From: Glandiceps talaboti
Taxonomy: Eukaryota > Hemichordata > Enteropneusta > Spengelidae
Assembly: GCF_964340395.1 (NCBI RefSeq)
Contig: NC_135557.1
Coordinates: forward strand, 14,155,161 to 14,219,160
Direction of reading: 5' to 3'
Length of the DNA stretch: 64,000 nucleotides
The position numbers and the translations under genes are program-made. This document shows positions 1 to 28,750 of the stretch, piece by piece; the first letter of the stretch is position 1, and the number at the start of each line of letters is the position of its first letter. The notes below the pieces were generated by a model that worked only from the letters and a program-made list of their open reading frames with translations, made no database searches and was not told where the DNA came from.

Positions 1-97
1 ATCACTAGACTATCAGGTTGAACCATATAGACCCTCCACCCACGAAAATATCAGCGGCTGCGAGACTCGTTAAATACACTTTCAGATCTGTGGACAA

Positions 98-355
98 GTT
101 AATCAACTTGAAGTTACATCAACAAAAAGAGACATAAGTACCATCTGTCCAACTAATGTACGACCATGTGTGGGCGCAGCCAGCTAGACAAGCATACTAT
201 AAAACAGTGAGTGCCAAATTCAAACCACTCCTTGTTCCCCTTCATTGTTCACCAATGAATCATGTGTTCAACCATAGACCCTCCACCCACGCATGGTCGT
301 ACATTAGTTGGACAGACGGTACTTATGTCACTTTTTGTTGATGTAAGTTGATTAA
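98..355. mobile_element. Fold-back element (inverted arms of about 75 bp)
   Basis: The arm 98-174 is the reverse complement of 287-355 with few mismatches (for example cgtacattagttggacag against its complement). The loop is about 110 bp. A direct repeat of the ccctccacccacg segment lies at 32-44 and 278-290, so a further partial copy adjoins it. Confidence 0.7.
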
Positions 356-407
356 ATGACGCCTTTACCAGACATGTTTGACCATAAATCCTGAACGATA
401 TTGGCCG

Positions 408-441
408 TAAGTGAAACATCAAGCCTACATCATTTTAGCTG
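408..441 (-). mobile_element. Solo terminal repeat of the 11.7/17.4 kb MITE family
   Basis: gtgaaacatcaagcctacatcattttagct matches the right terminal repeats at 12055-12085 and 17776-17805. The rest of the element is not recognisable to its left. The stretch from 442 to 1156 holds no recognised feature apart from a 21-bp tandem duplication near 729-770; it should contain the GPCR promoter and 5' leader. Confidence 0.5.
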
Positions 442-1156
442 TAAATGGTTACTTTGCAATGTGAAAGACAACGTTTAAACAAAATGGTGTTAATCTGTAA
501 ATCCATAATGAGATACTTTCGTGACTCTGTTTCTCGTTTGCTCATTGACCCTATCGTGTAGGATTTATGGTTTGCGTAAGTATTGTGTTATTCTTTCAAG
601 TCATAACATTCCACTCAATTACACAATGGAAGTATAATTCCATGATTACACTGTCTTGCAATCTATCATATGAATGCATATACATAACATTTGAGACCCA
701 TACGGTTTCCATAAAGTCGTGATTATTGCCAGTACTCGCCATATGTTTGCCAGTACTCGCCATATGTTTTTAACTTTGTTATCATTTTTTATCGTATGCT
801 ATTACATCGTTTGGCTTATTTCGGTGTTCATTTGTTGGTGAAATCGTTGCTAGTTAAACACGTTTTGTTGAACTTCCATAATGTGTGTCTACGGTATTAA
901 AGTTATCATTGCTCTTAATATGTACAGGGTCTTGCGTCATAGACTCGGGCCGTTTGGGTTGAACAAGTAGATGTCTAACTGGCATTAAGCATAAAACACC
1001 GAAACTGGCAAGCTATTCACAGACACGTTAACTTTCCCTGGGATAAAAGCCAACAACACAACGTAGGAGGCGCTGTTGTTATCGCATGTATTGTCATCCC
1101 ACCTATAAAAACTGAACTCGTTAGAACATCCGCTTAGACGAGTAAATGCGCTTGCC

Positions 1157-14622
<13,466 letters not shown>

Positions 14623-15084
14623 TACTCGAAACCAGACACGCGAAAACACGAAATGTTTCGAAAAACTACTAGTCTAGGATCCGTAAAAACGAACACTTAT
14701 ACAAATAATAATATATAGAAGTATAATATTTTTAGCGATCACTACAGGCGTCTTTCGAAGTTTGTATTTTACACGTAAATCGTCAAACTATCACAGAGAC
14801 ATTCACTGCTTAATTGATGGATATCTTGTGGATATCTCCTAATATTTCGCGATCAAATTCACCACACAGCGACATTGGTTAATTACAGTCGCTGCGAGAT
14901 ATAGCATGTATAGAACAGCTACATATCATTAATATCACCGATAGGTGATGAAATACATTTTTTGAAAATGACAAAAAAAAGAAACATTTTTTTTTTACTA
15001 GGCTGTTTTGACTCTTGACCAACGTTTATCTACGTGTTTGCCTAGCTATATCTCAGAATATAGTTTGTGATTTTGTGTGAGGCG

Positions 15085-15460
15085 TAAAAAATGTTTGGTT
15101 CCGATTACATTCAATTTTAGAATAGGTGGGGTAGGTAGATTCTTTTTAATTTTATATATATATATATTTTCATGTGTGAGTGTCTAGTTCAGGGTTTCCA
15201 TCAATTTCCAAATGGTCTCTCTGTTGTGTATTTCTTCCTATCAGATGTACAGTCATATCATTACAGATTGGAAGAACAGTTGTATATTGTCTTTTTAAGT
15301 TGATGTCAGTTTCCGCATTCACTATTTCTTGCGAGACCATGATTTTCGCGATTTTGTTATTATTTTTCTCGAATACGTAAAAAAAAGTTTAGGATCGGCG
15401 TGAAAAAACGAGGTGGGGTCGGATAACCGGAACCAAACAATTTATTTTATTTGGCCTGAT
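15085..15460. mobile_element. TTTGGTTCCGG MITE, copy 2
   Basis: Inverted ends: ggcgtaaaaaatgtttggtt at the left and ggaaccaaacaatttatttt then atttggcc at the right. The interior shares with the 26.7 and 63.4 kb copies a stretch that, read on the - strand, gives ETDINLKRQY...TVLPICN. Confidence 0.75.
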
Positions 15461-15756
15461 CAGAAATCACACACAACAAAACAAACTTAAGATTGTTTTA
15501 AAAGTGAAAACAAATCACACATAAAGAATTAGGCGTCCATTTGGCACTAACCCCCTCTAATGTTGTATTATCATATTAATATGGATTGGTGATGAATATC
15601 CATGATGTGAACTCAAAATATTTCCCTTATTCATTAGGGAACTCATTGCGGGTAACAGTATTATTTGTGGAGATAAACACTATCGATTGTGGACCGTTGA
15701 CGTCGATATTTAGTATACATCGTAAAAATCCAATGTTCCCGTTCACGGACGGAATC

Positions 15757-17435
<1,679 letters not shown>

Positions 17436-17805
17436 AGCAAAAGTGATGTTGGCTTGGTGGTTCACTCATGGGACATTACATTTATGCGACAATGATAGAC
17501 ATATTTCAACTCTATACTAACAATAACAATAACAGAGACACAATAAACACAGCAGGATCCTTTTCCCAATCACACTGAATAGTAACAAGCATTGCTATTC
17601 CTTCACAGTTCAGTAAAATCCACGCTTCTGATAAAAAAACACTACACATGGACTAGATGATTGTAATGTCTTTATTTGTTTAATTTTTTATAACTGATAA
17701 TCAACATTTAAACTTGAATACTTCTACATCCCCACTGTGCACGGCTCATATGTAATTGTTTCTTTTGTTACATGAGTGAAACACCAAACCAACGTCATTT
17801 TAGCT
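17436..17805. mobile_element. MITE, about 370 bp, inverted relative to the 11.7 kb copy
   Basis: Terminal repeats agcaaaagtgatgttggctt and ...aacgtcattttagct. The interior is complementary to 11712-12085 along much of its length. Confidence 0.75.
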
Positions 17806-18694
17806 ATTACAGTATGTATTACTGTACAGAAAACATACGATGGACTGGTTGGTAGATCGTCAAACATCACAAAAGTTTAGTCAAACTTTGGACAACTACG
17901 TCCACCATAGTTATAATTTCAACAATACTAAAGTATCGGTAACACAGTTATTAGTATTTTACATTGCAATTTTTGTCAACTGCATAATCAAGTGCTTTTG
18001 GGACCAACATTATGATATTTCCTCACTTCATCCGTGTGTGATTATCAATGAATACCAACAGGGTATACGTATTTAGCTATTGGGAAAAAAAATCCGAAAC
18101 TGACAATCAATCAATCAATCAAGTAAAAAAATTAACACAAGTTCATATTAATTTGGCACACTATGTAAATAGTTACCACCAGAAAGCTATAGTTACATTC
18201 AAATATATGTAAATCAGATGATCTTTAACCTTTAATAATGCATGCTAGTATTTTTGAAAATGAGTAAGATTCTTAAAACGTGATGCAGTCCTTGAGAGAC
18301 CACTGTACAAATTCTGACGTGCTTATATAAATAAGCATGGGAATAAGTACAAATTATAGGTTCACCACTCTCTAATGGCTAAGCATTATTTGACGAAATA
18401 GTGTCTAACCTCGAGCAGCGACCATGCGATGTAAAGGTTACGTGCAAAATGAGGAATGTTCATGCAAACTGATTGAAGATGAAAGGAAATCAAACTTACT
18501 GTATGAGAGCACTTGGGAGTAAATTCGTGCTTTTAAACAAATTCCTGTCAGTGATGAATTCCCAGAATGATACAGTGAAGTAGGCATATAGATACCATAC
18601 AACTAATCCACTTTGTCATCTCTGGATATGTTTATCATTTTATCAGGTTAAAACTTTCGACATTACTATATGTTACGTTTTTTTCAAAGGGGTA

Positions 18695-18788
18695 TGTATG
18701 TAAATGTGTATGTATGTATGTATGTATGTATGTATGTATGTATGTACGTACGTATGTATGTATATATGTCTTTATGTATGTATGTATG

Positions 18789-18820
<32 letters not shown>

Positions 18821-18900
18821 TGTATGTATGTATGTATGTATGTATGTATGTATGTATGTGTGTGTATTTATGTCTTTATGTATGTATGTGTGTACGTACG
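18695..18900. repeat. (TATG)n microsatellite with TACG and TGTG variants
   Basis: About 45 units, mostly TATG. The translated M-Y-V-C frames are repeat artefacts. Confidence 0.96.
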
Positions 18901-19224
18901 TATAATACTTCAGTACTCTTCATTTTCCTAATTCAATTTTAATTACAGATTATAATGTAAAACCTTGTTGACAAGTACGGCTTACAGGTTGCCCACAAAG
19001 TTCCTATCCAGAGCAAATGAGACAACTGAACCTGATTAATACCTGTTAGTTTTGTATGTAATCAAAAACATTTGTCCTAACTCGGTTACAATAGCTAGTT
19101 GTATATTGAATAGCTGTGTATATGCCTAACCTAGGCTTTGATTACCCGCGTTACAAATTGCTTCTTGGTATCTCCTCAAATACGTTCAATGCACAAGGCA
19201 AGTTCTTGCCTTTGAACAGAAAAT

Positions 19225-19325
19225 ATGGATTATATAGCCCTGGTCGTTCTATATCATGACAACCCGTGTCTATGTCACTATTTCTGCGGTGCTCGAAATA
19301 TAAGTCAAAACGTTTTGCTAAGTTT
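19225..19325. repeat. Interspersed repeat shared with 52865-52955
   Basis: Shares ctggtcgttctatatca, cgtgtctatgtca and cgaaatataagtcaaaacgtt with the second site. Element type unknown. The rest of 18905-20260 and 20390-21355 shows no recognised feature. Confidence 0.6.
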
Positions 19326-20265
19326 TGATAAACTATACTTGAGAGGGATATAATTATATTAGTCCCAATATTTTTTCTTCATTCAGCAAGCAAGTAAATA
19401 CTCTTGACCTGAGCATGTTTCACCACATTGGAAATGTACAACAACGTAGGTAATATAGATGTATTTTATGACCAAATGTATTCTTATCAAGACATTGTAT
19501 GTTAATCCAAATGGGAGAAAGAATTTCACTAACTAGCTAAAAAAATATCATCTACTTACTCGTCAAAAATAGCTGTTTTTAATTTTCCTGATATACGTGT
19601 ACAATTAAGGTTACCTTTATAATTGTACGGTTTAAGAGAGTATTTACCAATGTTGTTCCACGTGATTACTATTATCAATTATTTGTTAATTGATTTTCCT
19701 CTAATTAAATAATAATTATATTATATACATAATTTGTCATAATGGAGGTGTATTTGCATTTAAGAAGTGTACCCCTCATTGTAACCCTTGGCAAAATATA
19801 AGAAAATCTCTCTTTTTTCTAATCTATGAAGCATTTGCTTTTGTATATTAATGTAATTTAGATGTATTAGTTTATACTTCCGACTATTGTCTACAAATTC
19901 TGAAACACCATGGACACTCTATAGGGAGACCCATACATTTTTATGAGCCAGACAACATTACCATAATATCACAGATAAAATGAAAATAATCCTCACTCAT
20001 ATACGTAATTGCAGCAGTTTGAATATCAGTATAGCGCGGGAGTGTAGTTGGTACCAGGGTCATGTTTATATAATGCAATGTATTTGTAGCCGATATGACA
20101 GTTTCAGTATAGACAGGTCAGAGCTCTCCAGTGGCCTGGGTAAGCATGTATTCATTCGAAAATCAAAACTTTGTTTATTACCTACAACACAATACGTAAT
20201 GCAGTAAGGCAACAAAATAATTTAAGCAGAAATTTTGGTGTGTGGCATGTATTACCAATACTCCA

Positions 20266-20390
<125 letters not shown>

Positions 20391-21357
20391 TATTGTATCA
20401 GTGCCTGTTTAGCTTTATTTAATGTTACTTTTATTCCAGTTACTTCTAATGATAAGTTGTCTGTGATGTTATGTTGTCTTGCTTATTAGAAAACGTTTCT
20501 GTGGCCAAGTAGTGTGTCTATGGTGTGTGAAAGTCTGTGGTACGAAGTTTCATCTACTCGTGTTAACCTTTACAAAACTAGAGAAGTGTCTTTTGAACAA
20601 AATTATTATTCCGTTCACACATGAAGAAGCAACGGCAATGGTTGGAATGACATTCAAAACAGATAAACATATCATAGGAAATACTTTATCACAGGAATAT
20701 CTATATTTAACTTTAATAGTCATTACTTAACTTTTGTAATTTCGTCTACAAATCGTTATGTCAGATATAACCACATTAGATAGTGTGTCCTGTGTTACCT
20801 CTAAATGTACAATCACTGAGCACATGCATGATAATTAAGTAAAAATTCGATGTGATATCAAATACATGGTAAGATAGCTATTCTAATCACGATCTCTCTG
20901 TATAATCGTAATGGTACATATGAGGTTTTCCACGTTAATGGCAAATACCGATTGGTTTTTGGAAAGGTTATCAAGAACTTATATATGTAATAGTCTTATA
21001 CATCAATGGTTATGACGTGTGCCTTCAGTGATCACGATTTTCATGTGTAAAAAAATTTCAATTTGTTCATTATGTGAATAAAATATATACAAGAACACGA
21101 AATTGCTGCTGTTAGTAAATTATATGTTTACAGTTTCCATTAATATTACATTTGTCAATTTGGTTTCAATAGGCGTGATAAACAAATAATAAGTGTATGT
21201 TATTGTCTATTTAGTATGTTATCACTTTATAACGTCACAGCGAGCGACCGTTTATACTCCCCTGAGGAGTATACATATCCATTTCAGTATCGGTAAGTGC
21301 TTGGAATTTAAAACACTGGCACAGTCCTCGGTAATTATGTGTATCTATAATTGCAAC

Positions 21358-21548
21358 TGATCGATCGATCAAGATCGATCAAGATCGATCGATCGGTCGG
21401 TCGGTCGGTCGGTCGGTCGGTCGGTCGGTCGGTCGGTCGGTCGGTCAGTCAGTCAGTCAGTCAGTCAGTCAGTCAGTCAGTCAGTCAGTCAGTCAGTCAG
21501 TCAGTCAGTCAGTCAGTCAGTCAGTCAATCAGTCAGTCAGTCAGTCAG

Positions 21549-21591
<43 letters not shown>

Positions 21592-21638
21592 GTCAGTCAA
21601 TCAATCAATCAATCAATCAATCAGTCAGTCAATCAGAA
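21358..21638. repeat. Block array GATC, GGTC, AGTC, AATC
   Basis: Tetranucleotide blocks keep one register while the unit changes in steps: GATC (21359-21394), GGTC (21394-21445), AGTC (21445-21528), then AATC and AGTC alternating. The Q-S frames it encodes are artefacts. Confidence 0.95.
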
Positions 21639-24600
21639 GTGTCTAGACCCAGCACATGTGTTCGCAATTGTTGAACAAAGAAAACAATCTACTTGTTATA
21701 ATGGACTAGAATATTTTAAATGGCCATATATATGGATAACAAATTAGTATTTATTTTGGATTTTTTATTCACAAAATAACTCTACTATGTTTTCGTAACA
21801 ATGTGAAACAACTTATACAAAGTATAGAAAGCAAGAATATGTTGCATTTCAAAAGTGAATATGAAAGGTTACAGATAAAAGATACTCGACAGTGTTAAAT
21901 AGCGTTGTGGATGATGTCAGTAGTGAGAATAGAAACACCTTAGAAATATGTAAATTTCTTCAAAAAGGAGTTTTCAAAATCGCGATGCCGATGGCGATAT
22001 TTAAAATTGTGCCTCAGTCATATCGAACACATGTATGGAAGTCGTTACTATTTAATATTCGTAATAACATTTCCGTGAACTACAATGCTCTTTTGAGTAC
22101 GTGTTAGAAACGAGTTTATTTAAGTTAACAATACATTGAAGTAAGTACTCATCTCGTCAAGGATAGACATGTGACATATGGCGATATTATTCTTGCGAAG
22201 GCTTAAGTAGACATGTTTCGTTTAGAATTTAACAAAAAATCAATTTTGTTGAGGGCTTCAAGAAGATCTGAAGTATTCTCTGGATTATACTGCTAGGTTT
22301 TGAGATAAAACGTTCGTGACATGCGTCGTTTGAGAATACTTGAGAGAGGCAGTCTGACGTTCAGAGAATGATATGTTGTAAAGAAAAAGAGCTATATATG
22401 CCAAAAGAAATTTCAGCTTGAAGAACGAGGTTAATGTATGTTTTACTGTATCATGACAAGTTTCCATCACAGAGACAGGATTCGCCAGGGACATGAACTG
22501 TGAAATATAAACCCGCATCTTTGATGATGTTTTTCTCGTAAGTACATGATGACAGTATTTTATAACACTGTGTGAAATGACCCAGAATACACAGTGTATG
22601 TTATGGATACTGGTAGTATCCAGTAGAATACTTCATAATACATAATGGAGACTACCAGAATCCATGCCTTGTCTCGTTAATGCATGGTTTAGAATGCCTA
22701 ACCTTACATCAAGGAAAGCTCATATAATACTATATAAGTATATCGGGACAATATGTCAGTGTTCTATTATTCAAGGAAAAATATCGATACACAAAATAAT
22801 CCCATTTTCGAGGATTTTTCAATTGTTTCGTTTTAAAGCCTATTAGACTGTTTTAATAGATAACAAAGCACCGTTTTCATTTAGGCTATCTACGAGTACA
22901 CTTCACTTCATATGATTTTACTCACACAGGTGCTTAGGTTATACGTTTCTACTCCGAATGAGGTCACGTGTAGTCATCTCGTTAACCTTTATGTATATAA
23001 TTGAGTATATTAATGGAGACCTTTTCTTTTCTCCTCATTGTGGTCACGACTCTTCCGATTTTTCATGAATTATTCTTAAACAGGAAGTGAATGTTTTCTT
23101 CACTCTCCTGACCTAATAATCTCAGCAGTAAAAGGTTTACTTTTAAGGGGTTAAAAGGCACCAATAGGATGATATCTGGTAAGATCGTACCCTGAAGATG
23201 GAATATACACAGATGTCCACGTCATAAAACAAAATGGCCACACGGAGATGGTATACACGTAGCAGAATTCTGCAACTTTGACTGACTGAGGTTAAGGATA
23301 TTTCAAAATGTCACCTTTCTCGTTTACTTTAAATCTAATACAACCTACTAAATTGTGACAAATTAAATAGGACATTTGATATAATAAAGTAAAGTCTAAC
23401 ATTGCCAGTAACACCTCATTTAATCTGATTCCATTACATTGCCAGGAAACAGTTCTCTTGCTGTACGGCACTAGTATTGTCAAGTTTCTCCCTGGCATAT
23501 TTCTGCTCAAGTATATGTAAACCGTTGATAAAACATGGCTTACTTCTGCAAAAAATCAGTCACATTTAGAAGCTTACAATTACGTTTTCCTTCGAAACAA
23601 GTGCGTTTAAAGCTGGTCTTTCATAACTAATGATGTTTACAACATAAAAGTTAACATTATACCATTTCCAGTTTAAGTTAGAAAAATATTGAAGCTTTAA
23701 TATATAGTACCTTCAATATCTTGGAAAACGTTTCCAGATATATGTGGGTGGTCCTTGACTGACTTTACAGATCACCCCCTCTTATACATGTGTAAGTAAT
23801 ATCTGTGATAAAATGTTCTCGGTTTCTCCAGTGATCAGCATACTGCACATAACATAACTATTATTCTGTAATGCATATTATATGATGAATTCAGGAAGGA
23901 AACGCATTATGTGTTTGAATGAAGTATACCATGCTGAAATGTATTACAAAATATACTGGCAAACATGCAACTTAGTAGCGCACGGTATGACCACGGAAGA
24001 AAGAAGTGATAACTTTGTCACCGAGAGCCTTCTGACTTCCGAGATTCCTTACTATGCTTTATTTGAATTTAGTTTGATACTTGACGACAAAGATGACTAC
24101 TTGAGTCTATTGAAAAACTATTGTAGAAATAATCTCCATTAAAACCAACTCTTTTACACATTTATTGATCAAAATTCACTTGATGAAAGAAAGTCATGTA
24201 TAAAACCAAAAGTAAAAAACAATAATTTTGACTCGACTCGAAACCATCTGTTTTTGCTGTTTCTTGCTCGAATGATAAGCTTGAATGAGAAACGCAGTGA
24301 GTAATCAATATATAATCGCATGGTTCTTTACATAAACGAGTGATATATACACCATCCGTAAGTACAATCAGTATGTAGTTACCCTGTTAGTCTTTTCCAC
24401 AATGTTTCACTATATTAATTATTCATTCATTCATTCATTCATTCATTCATTCATTCAAACTTCATAACCAGGCAAACATGCAAAGTTTCTTTTACAGATC
24501 TAAAAATATGCTACCATGTCACGCGACAGTCGACATCTCAATTCGTCAGAGTCAGAAATCGTAGAAATTGCAGACAAATTAGAAAATAAATAATTTGAAT

Positions 24601-25650
24601 AACTGGCGACCACATGAATGCTGATTAGTATATCTCAATCAAGTAATACCACTTTCAGCACACATACATATGAAAGGGAGACATGTTTGCGTTCTCTTAA
24701 TACTACTCACAGCGGCCTGACCAAATGAACTAACTCGTCAACAGGTAGATCCAATTTATTCGTCTTATGTATAGTACCTCTGTTTGTTCACGGTAGGTCA
24801 ACTCATCAACCTATAGCATTTAAATCCACCTACCTCCATACATACTTGCCTCTTGATATTTCTAACGCATTGCAGACATACAATGATAACAGCAACCTTT
24901 TACAAATAACCTTTACAGTAAGACACATTTAAAGAAGCTTACACAGATATTTGAAATGCAAAATGATATTCAGAAAGGTAATTAGTTGCTATACAATGAA
25001 TGTACTGGTATGTTTAAAGGTGATTCAAAATGCTCACAATCACTATTGCTATCACACGAGCAGTTTCAATTCCGTTAAGCAAAGCCATAAATTGAATTCT
25101 CCATCACAAACTGTAACATTATTGAGTGTTTAGCGTTATCAGCACCCAAATAAACATTTCATGTATCATGATGCCTTGCATTAGACCTTTGATCTCATGC
25201 AATTTGTTTAAAACAATCCCAATGTCCAAATGTCAGAGTTTAGGTTTATATTTAACACGGTTTGGACTATTTTTGAATAATTAGATTTGGTATCAATTTG
25301 GTAAAACATGATGAAACTTGAACAAACTACACAACCAGATTTTGCAAATCACCATGTTTCATCGGATTTGAAAGATATGGCACGTTTGTCATAAATACAG
25401 GGAATCAATTCATTTACATATGGTACACTAATATATTGTTTAAAAAAAAAACGTGGATTCATTCATTGACATGCAAGTCCATGTTGCTATCTCAAATCTG
25501 AAATTTGCCATGCATGAAATAGGTTTTCTTTTGTACACCTGTAATGCGATATTGTAAAATGAGATTTACTAGATAACACTCAATTTGTTATGATGAATCA
25601 TGTTTCATCTTCTACAACTGTTAAACTCCTGACTCTTTAATATCTCGCTT
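21639..25650. other. No supported gene; one short ATTC array
   Basis: Contains an (ATTC)n tract at 24417-24457. An 86-codon frame at 23882-24142 (+) has a balanced composition but no splice or family support. Nothing else was recognised. Confidence 0.55.
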
Positions 25651-25652
25651 TG

Positions 25653-25654
<2 letters not shown>

Positions 25655-25700
<46 letters not shown>

Positions 25701-25904
25701 ACATACATACATACATAAATGCATACATACATACATACATACATACATACATACATACATGCATGCACGCACGCACGCACGCGCGCGCACACACAGACAT
25801 ACATACATACATACATACATACATACATACATACATACATACATACATACATACGTACGTACGTACGTACGTACGTACATACATACATACATACATACAT
25901 ACAG
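25655..25904. repeat. GACA, ACAT, GCAC, ACGT compound microsatellite
   Basis: GACA (25657-25700), ACAT, GCAC/GCGC (25760-25795), ACAT, ACGT (25852-25878), ACAT. Same style of block switching as at 12966-13222. Confidence 0.95.
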
Positions 25905-26117
25905 GCGGTATATTCATAACTGTATATTTTTAATGGGCCGATCAATGTACATATTATCCTTAGAAACGAGTAGTAAATAAAATAAACCAGTCGCTTCACC
26001 CGACGCGTCCGGCAGATCAGCTGTCTTGAAAGCAGCTTTATTGTTATGCAAATTATTAAAGGGGGACGCAAATGAAAGGAGAAAGGTGAGTTCTTACATG
26101 TATCTTGTTCCCAATTT

Positions 26118-26300
26118 TTTTTCAATATACTGGTATAATATAATAGCGATAAACCATGCACTCCTTGGGGATGGTATACCAAGAGGTTTTGACAACCGAA
26201 CTCAATGTATGCACTGGTTATCGCTCGTGCATATATTTCGTTCAGTCAAAACCTCTTGGTATACCATCCCCAGGGGGTGCTTTATTGCTTAAGCAATCAC
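26118..26300. mobile_element. Fold-back element, copy 2
   Basis: ggggatggtataccaagagg then ttttgac is answered by gtcaaaa then cctcttggtataccatcccc, a perfect 27-bp inverted pair about 45 bp apart, with further matched flanks (taatagcgataaaccatgca). Confidence 0.75.
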
Positions 26301-26649
26301 TCACTTCTTTTCTTCTTCCGAATTATTGGATGTAGGCGAAATGTTTTATAGGTAGACAGTAAAAGGGGAATTCGTCAGTTCGTCATAAATTTTATATTTT
26401 AATGAAGTTATATTTTTCTCTAAGGCATCGTCGTCGATTGATAGGTATTGGACTAATAAGTTATCACTTGTGGGTCGCTGTCAATTTGGAATAATCTCAT
26501 GACACCTAAGACTATTAATGTGATCTCTGCCATGAAATTTAATTTGCTGTAGTTTACTACTAACTTGCCGCCCACAAAAAAGCACCGACAGTATATTGAT
26601 AAGATACGCCGGTAAAGATTTGTCTATTAACTAGACTGCACATATAAAT

Positions 26650-26874
26650 ACCTCATTACCCACACTGCCGACCCTAAAAATGATAAAATCGCGAAAATCG
26701 TAATGTCCCGTGAGTAAAAGTGGATGCGGAAACTGAAATCAACTTAAAAAGACAATATAAAACTATTCTTCCAATCTGTAATAGCTGTACATCTGATAGG
26801 AAGAAACCAATACCACAGAGACCATATGAAAACAACGGAAAACATAAATACCTGACACTCACATGCGAATATAC

Positions 26875-26959
<85 letters not shown>

Positions 26960-27083
26960 CATACATACATACATACATACATACATACATACATACATAC
27001 ATACATACATACATACATACATACATACATACATACATACATACGAATATTTAATAATAATAATTAAATAATAAGTATATAAA

Positions 27084-27165
<82 letters not shown>

Positions 27166-27240
27166 TAAAAAGTCTACCTACTCCATCTATTCTAAAATTG
27201 AGCATAATCGGAACCACACAATTAATGTTGTTAGGCCAGA
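26650..27240. mobile_element. TTTGGTTCCGG MITE, copy 3, with microsatellites expanded inside
   Basis: Outer parts (26660-26865 and 27170-27240) match the 15.1 and 63.4 kb copies, while the middle holds (TA)n 26875-26955, (ACAT)n 26956-27044 and (AAT)n 27053-27165. On the + strand it reads [20 protein letters not shown]. The left terminal repeat is eroded. Confidence 0.75.
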
Positions 27241-28430
27241 TAACAAATTGATATGATGTTTGTATATTAACAATGGGCATTAACAGAAGGTCATCTGTAC
27301 TGCTCTTTGTATTTACAGGATTTACTTTAGTTCTTTACATTAGCTAATATTCAGCTAAAAAGAATTGTACTCCCTAGGTGTGTCATAAAATAAAACAATT
27401 ATTTGTTTTCTTTATCAATTCCATGACTGCCACCCAACTACATGCGCTACACTTTAGGGGCGCGTGGGGTCGACCTGTTCTATATTCACTCAGTGGTATG
27501 GTAAATGCTAGTGCAGCAGGTTTAGAGCAATGACATTTAACTGCATCTTTTTCAAACGAATACCAGTGATCACGAGACTTTAAAATCTGCATTTGGCGTC
27601 ACGAACAGCAAAATACTTGTTTATTTTGTAATTAAAATAGCAGAGTATGATTGGGCAAAGGTTGTGGTCTTTAGTTGAGGTTGCGACGTCATCATGAAGA
27701 CGAATTAGTTTTGTCTTTAATGATCGCAAAAGAAAATTTTGCTGATCAGTTTCTTCTACTGATAGTTGAAGGAATTATTGGATGTAGCCGTGTTAAATCA
27801 ATCGATAGTTTTCTACTCGTGTGCATTTTAAGACATGAATGGCATGAATACGATACCAGTATTTAACATCTAAATAAAGATAACTTCTCATGTTCGCGTA
27901 CTGTTAAATGAAAATGACTAGGTGATTATATCACGATTATATCATTATATCACACCGCTATCACCCACTGTAATTCACCACATCGAATTTCAATCGTCGT
28001 AGTTTGTGTCTATCTTAGTATTAAAATTGAAAGCTTGTCTCTGCGGTACTGTATGCACGACTGGTCTCTTTACGCATGAGATGTATGAAATTGATAATCG
28101 ATTCCCAATGCTTACATGGAGACTTTTTCATTTGCAGGTTTGCCCAGTCAATACAGGTTTGCCTAGATACATTATTAAGATAATTCCGTTAATTCCTATT
28201 ACATTTAGACATAACTCGGAATCTTTTTTAGGGTAAGTACGTGACACCTAAAAGGCCAGAGATCACAGGTTCAGGTATGTATGTAGTTTTATCAGTGGAG
28301 ACATACGGAATTCATGTGATCATTGTTTTTGTTCTACGCTATTGCTCCAACTGTTTTCACACACTAATTTTTAAATATTAAAATTGGATTAAGTAAATAG
28401 TTGTAATAAAACCATTGAAATAGCGCCACT
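27241..28430. other. No supported gene
   Basis: No motif-bearing frame or clear repeat seen on either strand. Confidence 0.55.
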
Positions 28431-28439
28431 AATGTTCAT

Positions 28440-28750
28440 CCCTAAATTGTTTACATAAAGTAACTCTTCTTGTCCCTGATATATTTTCCGCTGGTGATAA
28501 CTCCTCTTCTAGACTGATAATGGAATCAACCACATTACAATAACGTGGTTTGTAGATGTACCTATTTAAAACACTTTCTGACTAGCCATATTATTTCTGC
28601 ACTTGCGATTACAATATCATCGAGAATGTTATAAGAGAGGGACTCATGAATATAAATACCAACTCCACCACCGCTAGCTTGGTTCGTACATTTTACTTCA
28701 AGTTCATGGTGTTTAACATCTTGAATTAGAAATACAACGGCGGACATTAG
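28440..28750 (-). mobile_element. Decayed LINE endonuclease fragment
   Basis: The - strand from 28747 reads HHELEVKCTNQASGGGVGIY then IHESLSYNILDDIV...EIIW, the GGGVAIY region of an apurinic-type endonuclease in CR1/jockey-like LINEs. A frameshift follows, then a weak continuation with SIISLEEEL. Stretch 28751-29615 shows nothing else. Confidence 0.6.

Noticed and set aside
23882-24142. 86-codon frame with balanced composition
   Set aside because: No recognisable family, no supporting splice context or neighbour; left as unsupported.
25605-26182. Long frames of repeated M-Y-V-C, S-V-C-L, H-T-Y-I and similar residues (also at 8322-8579, 9880-10446, 13051-13427, 18670-18942 and 35168-35826)
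   Set aside because: These are translations of tetranucleotide microsatellites, open in several frames on both strands.
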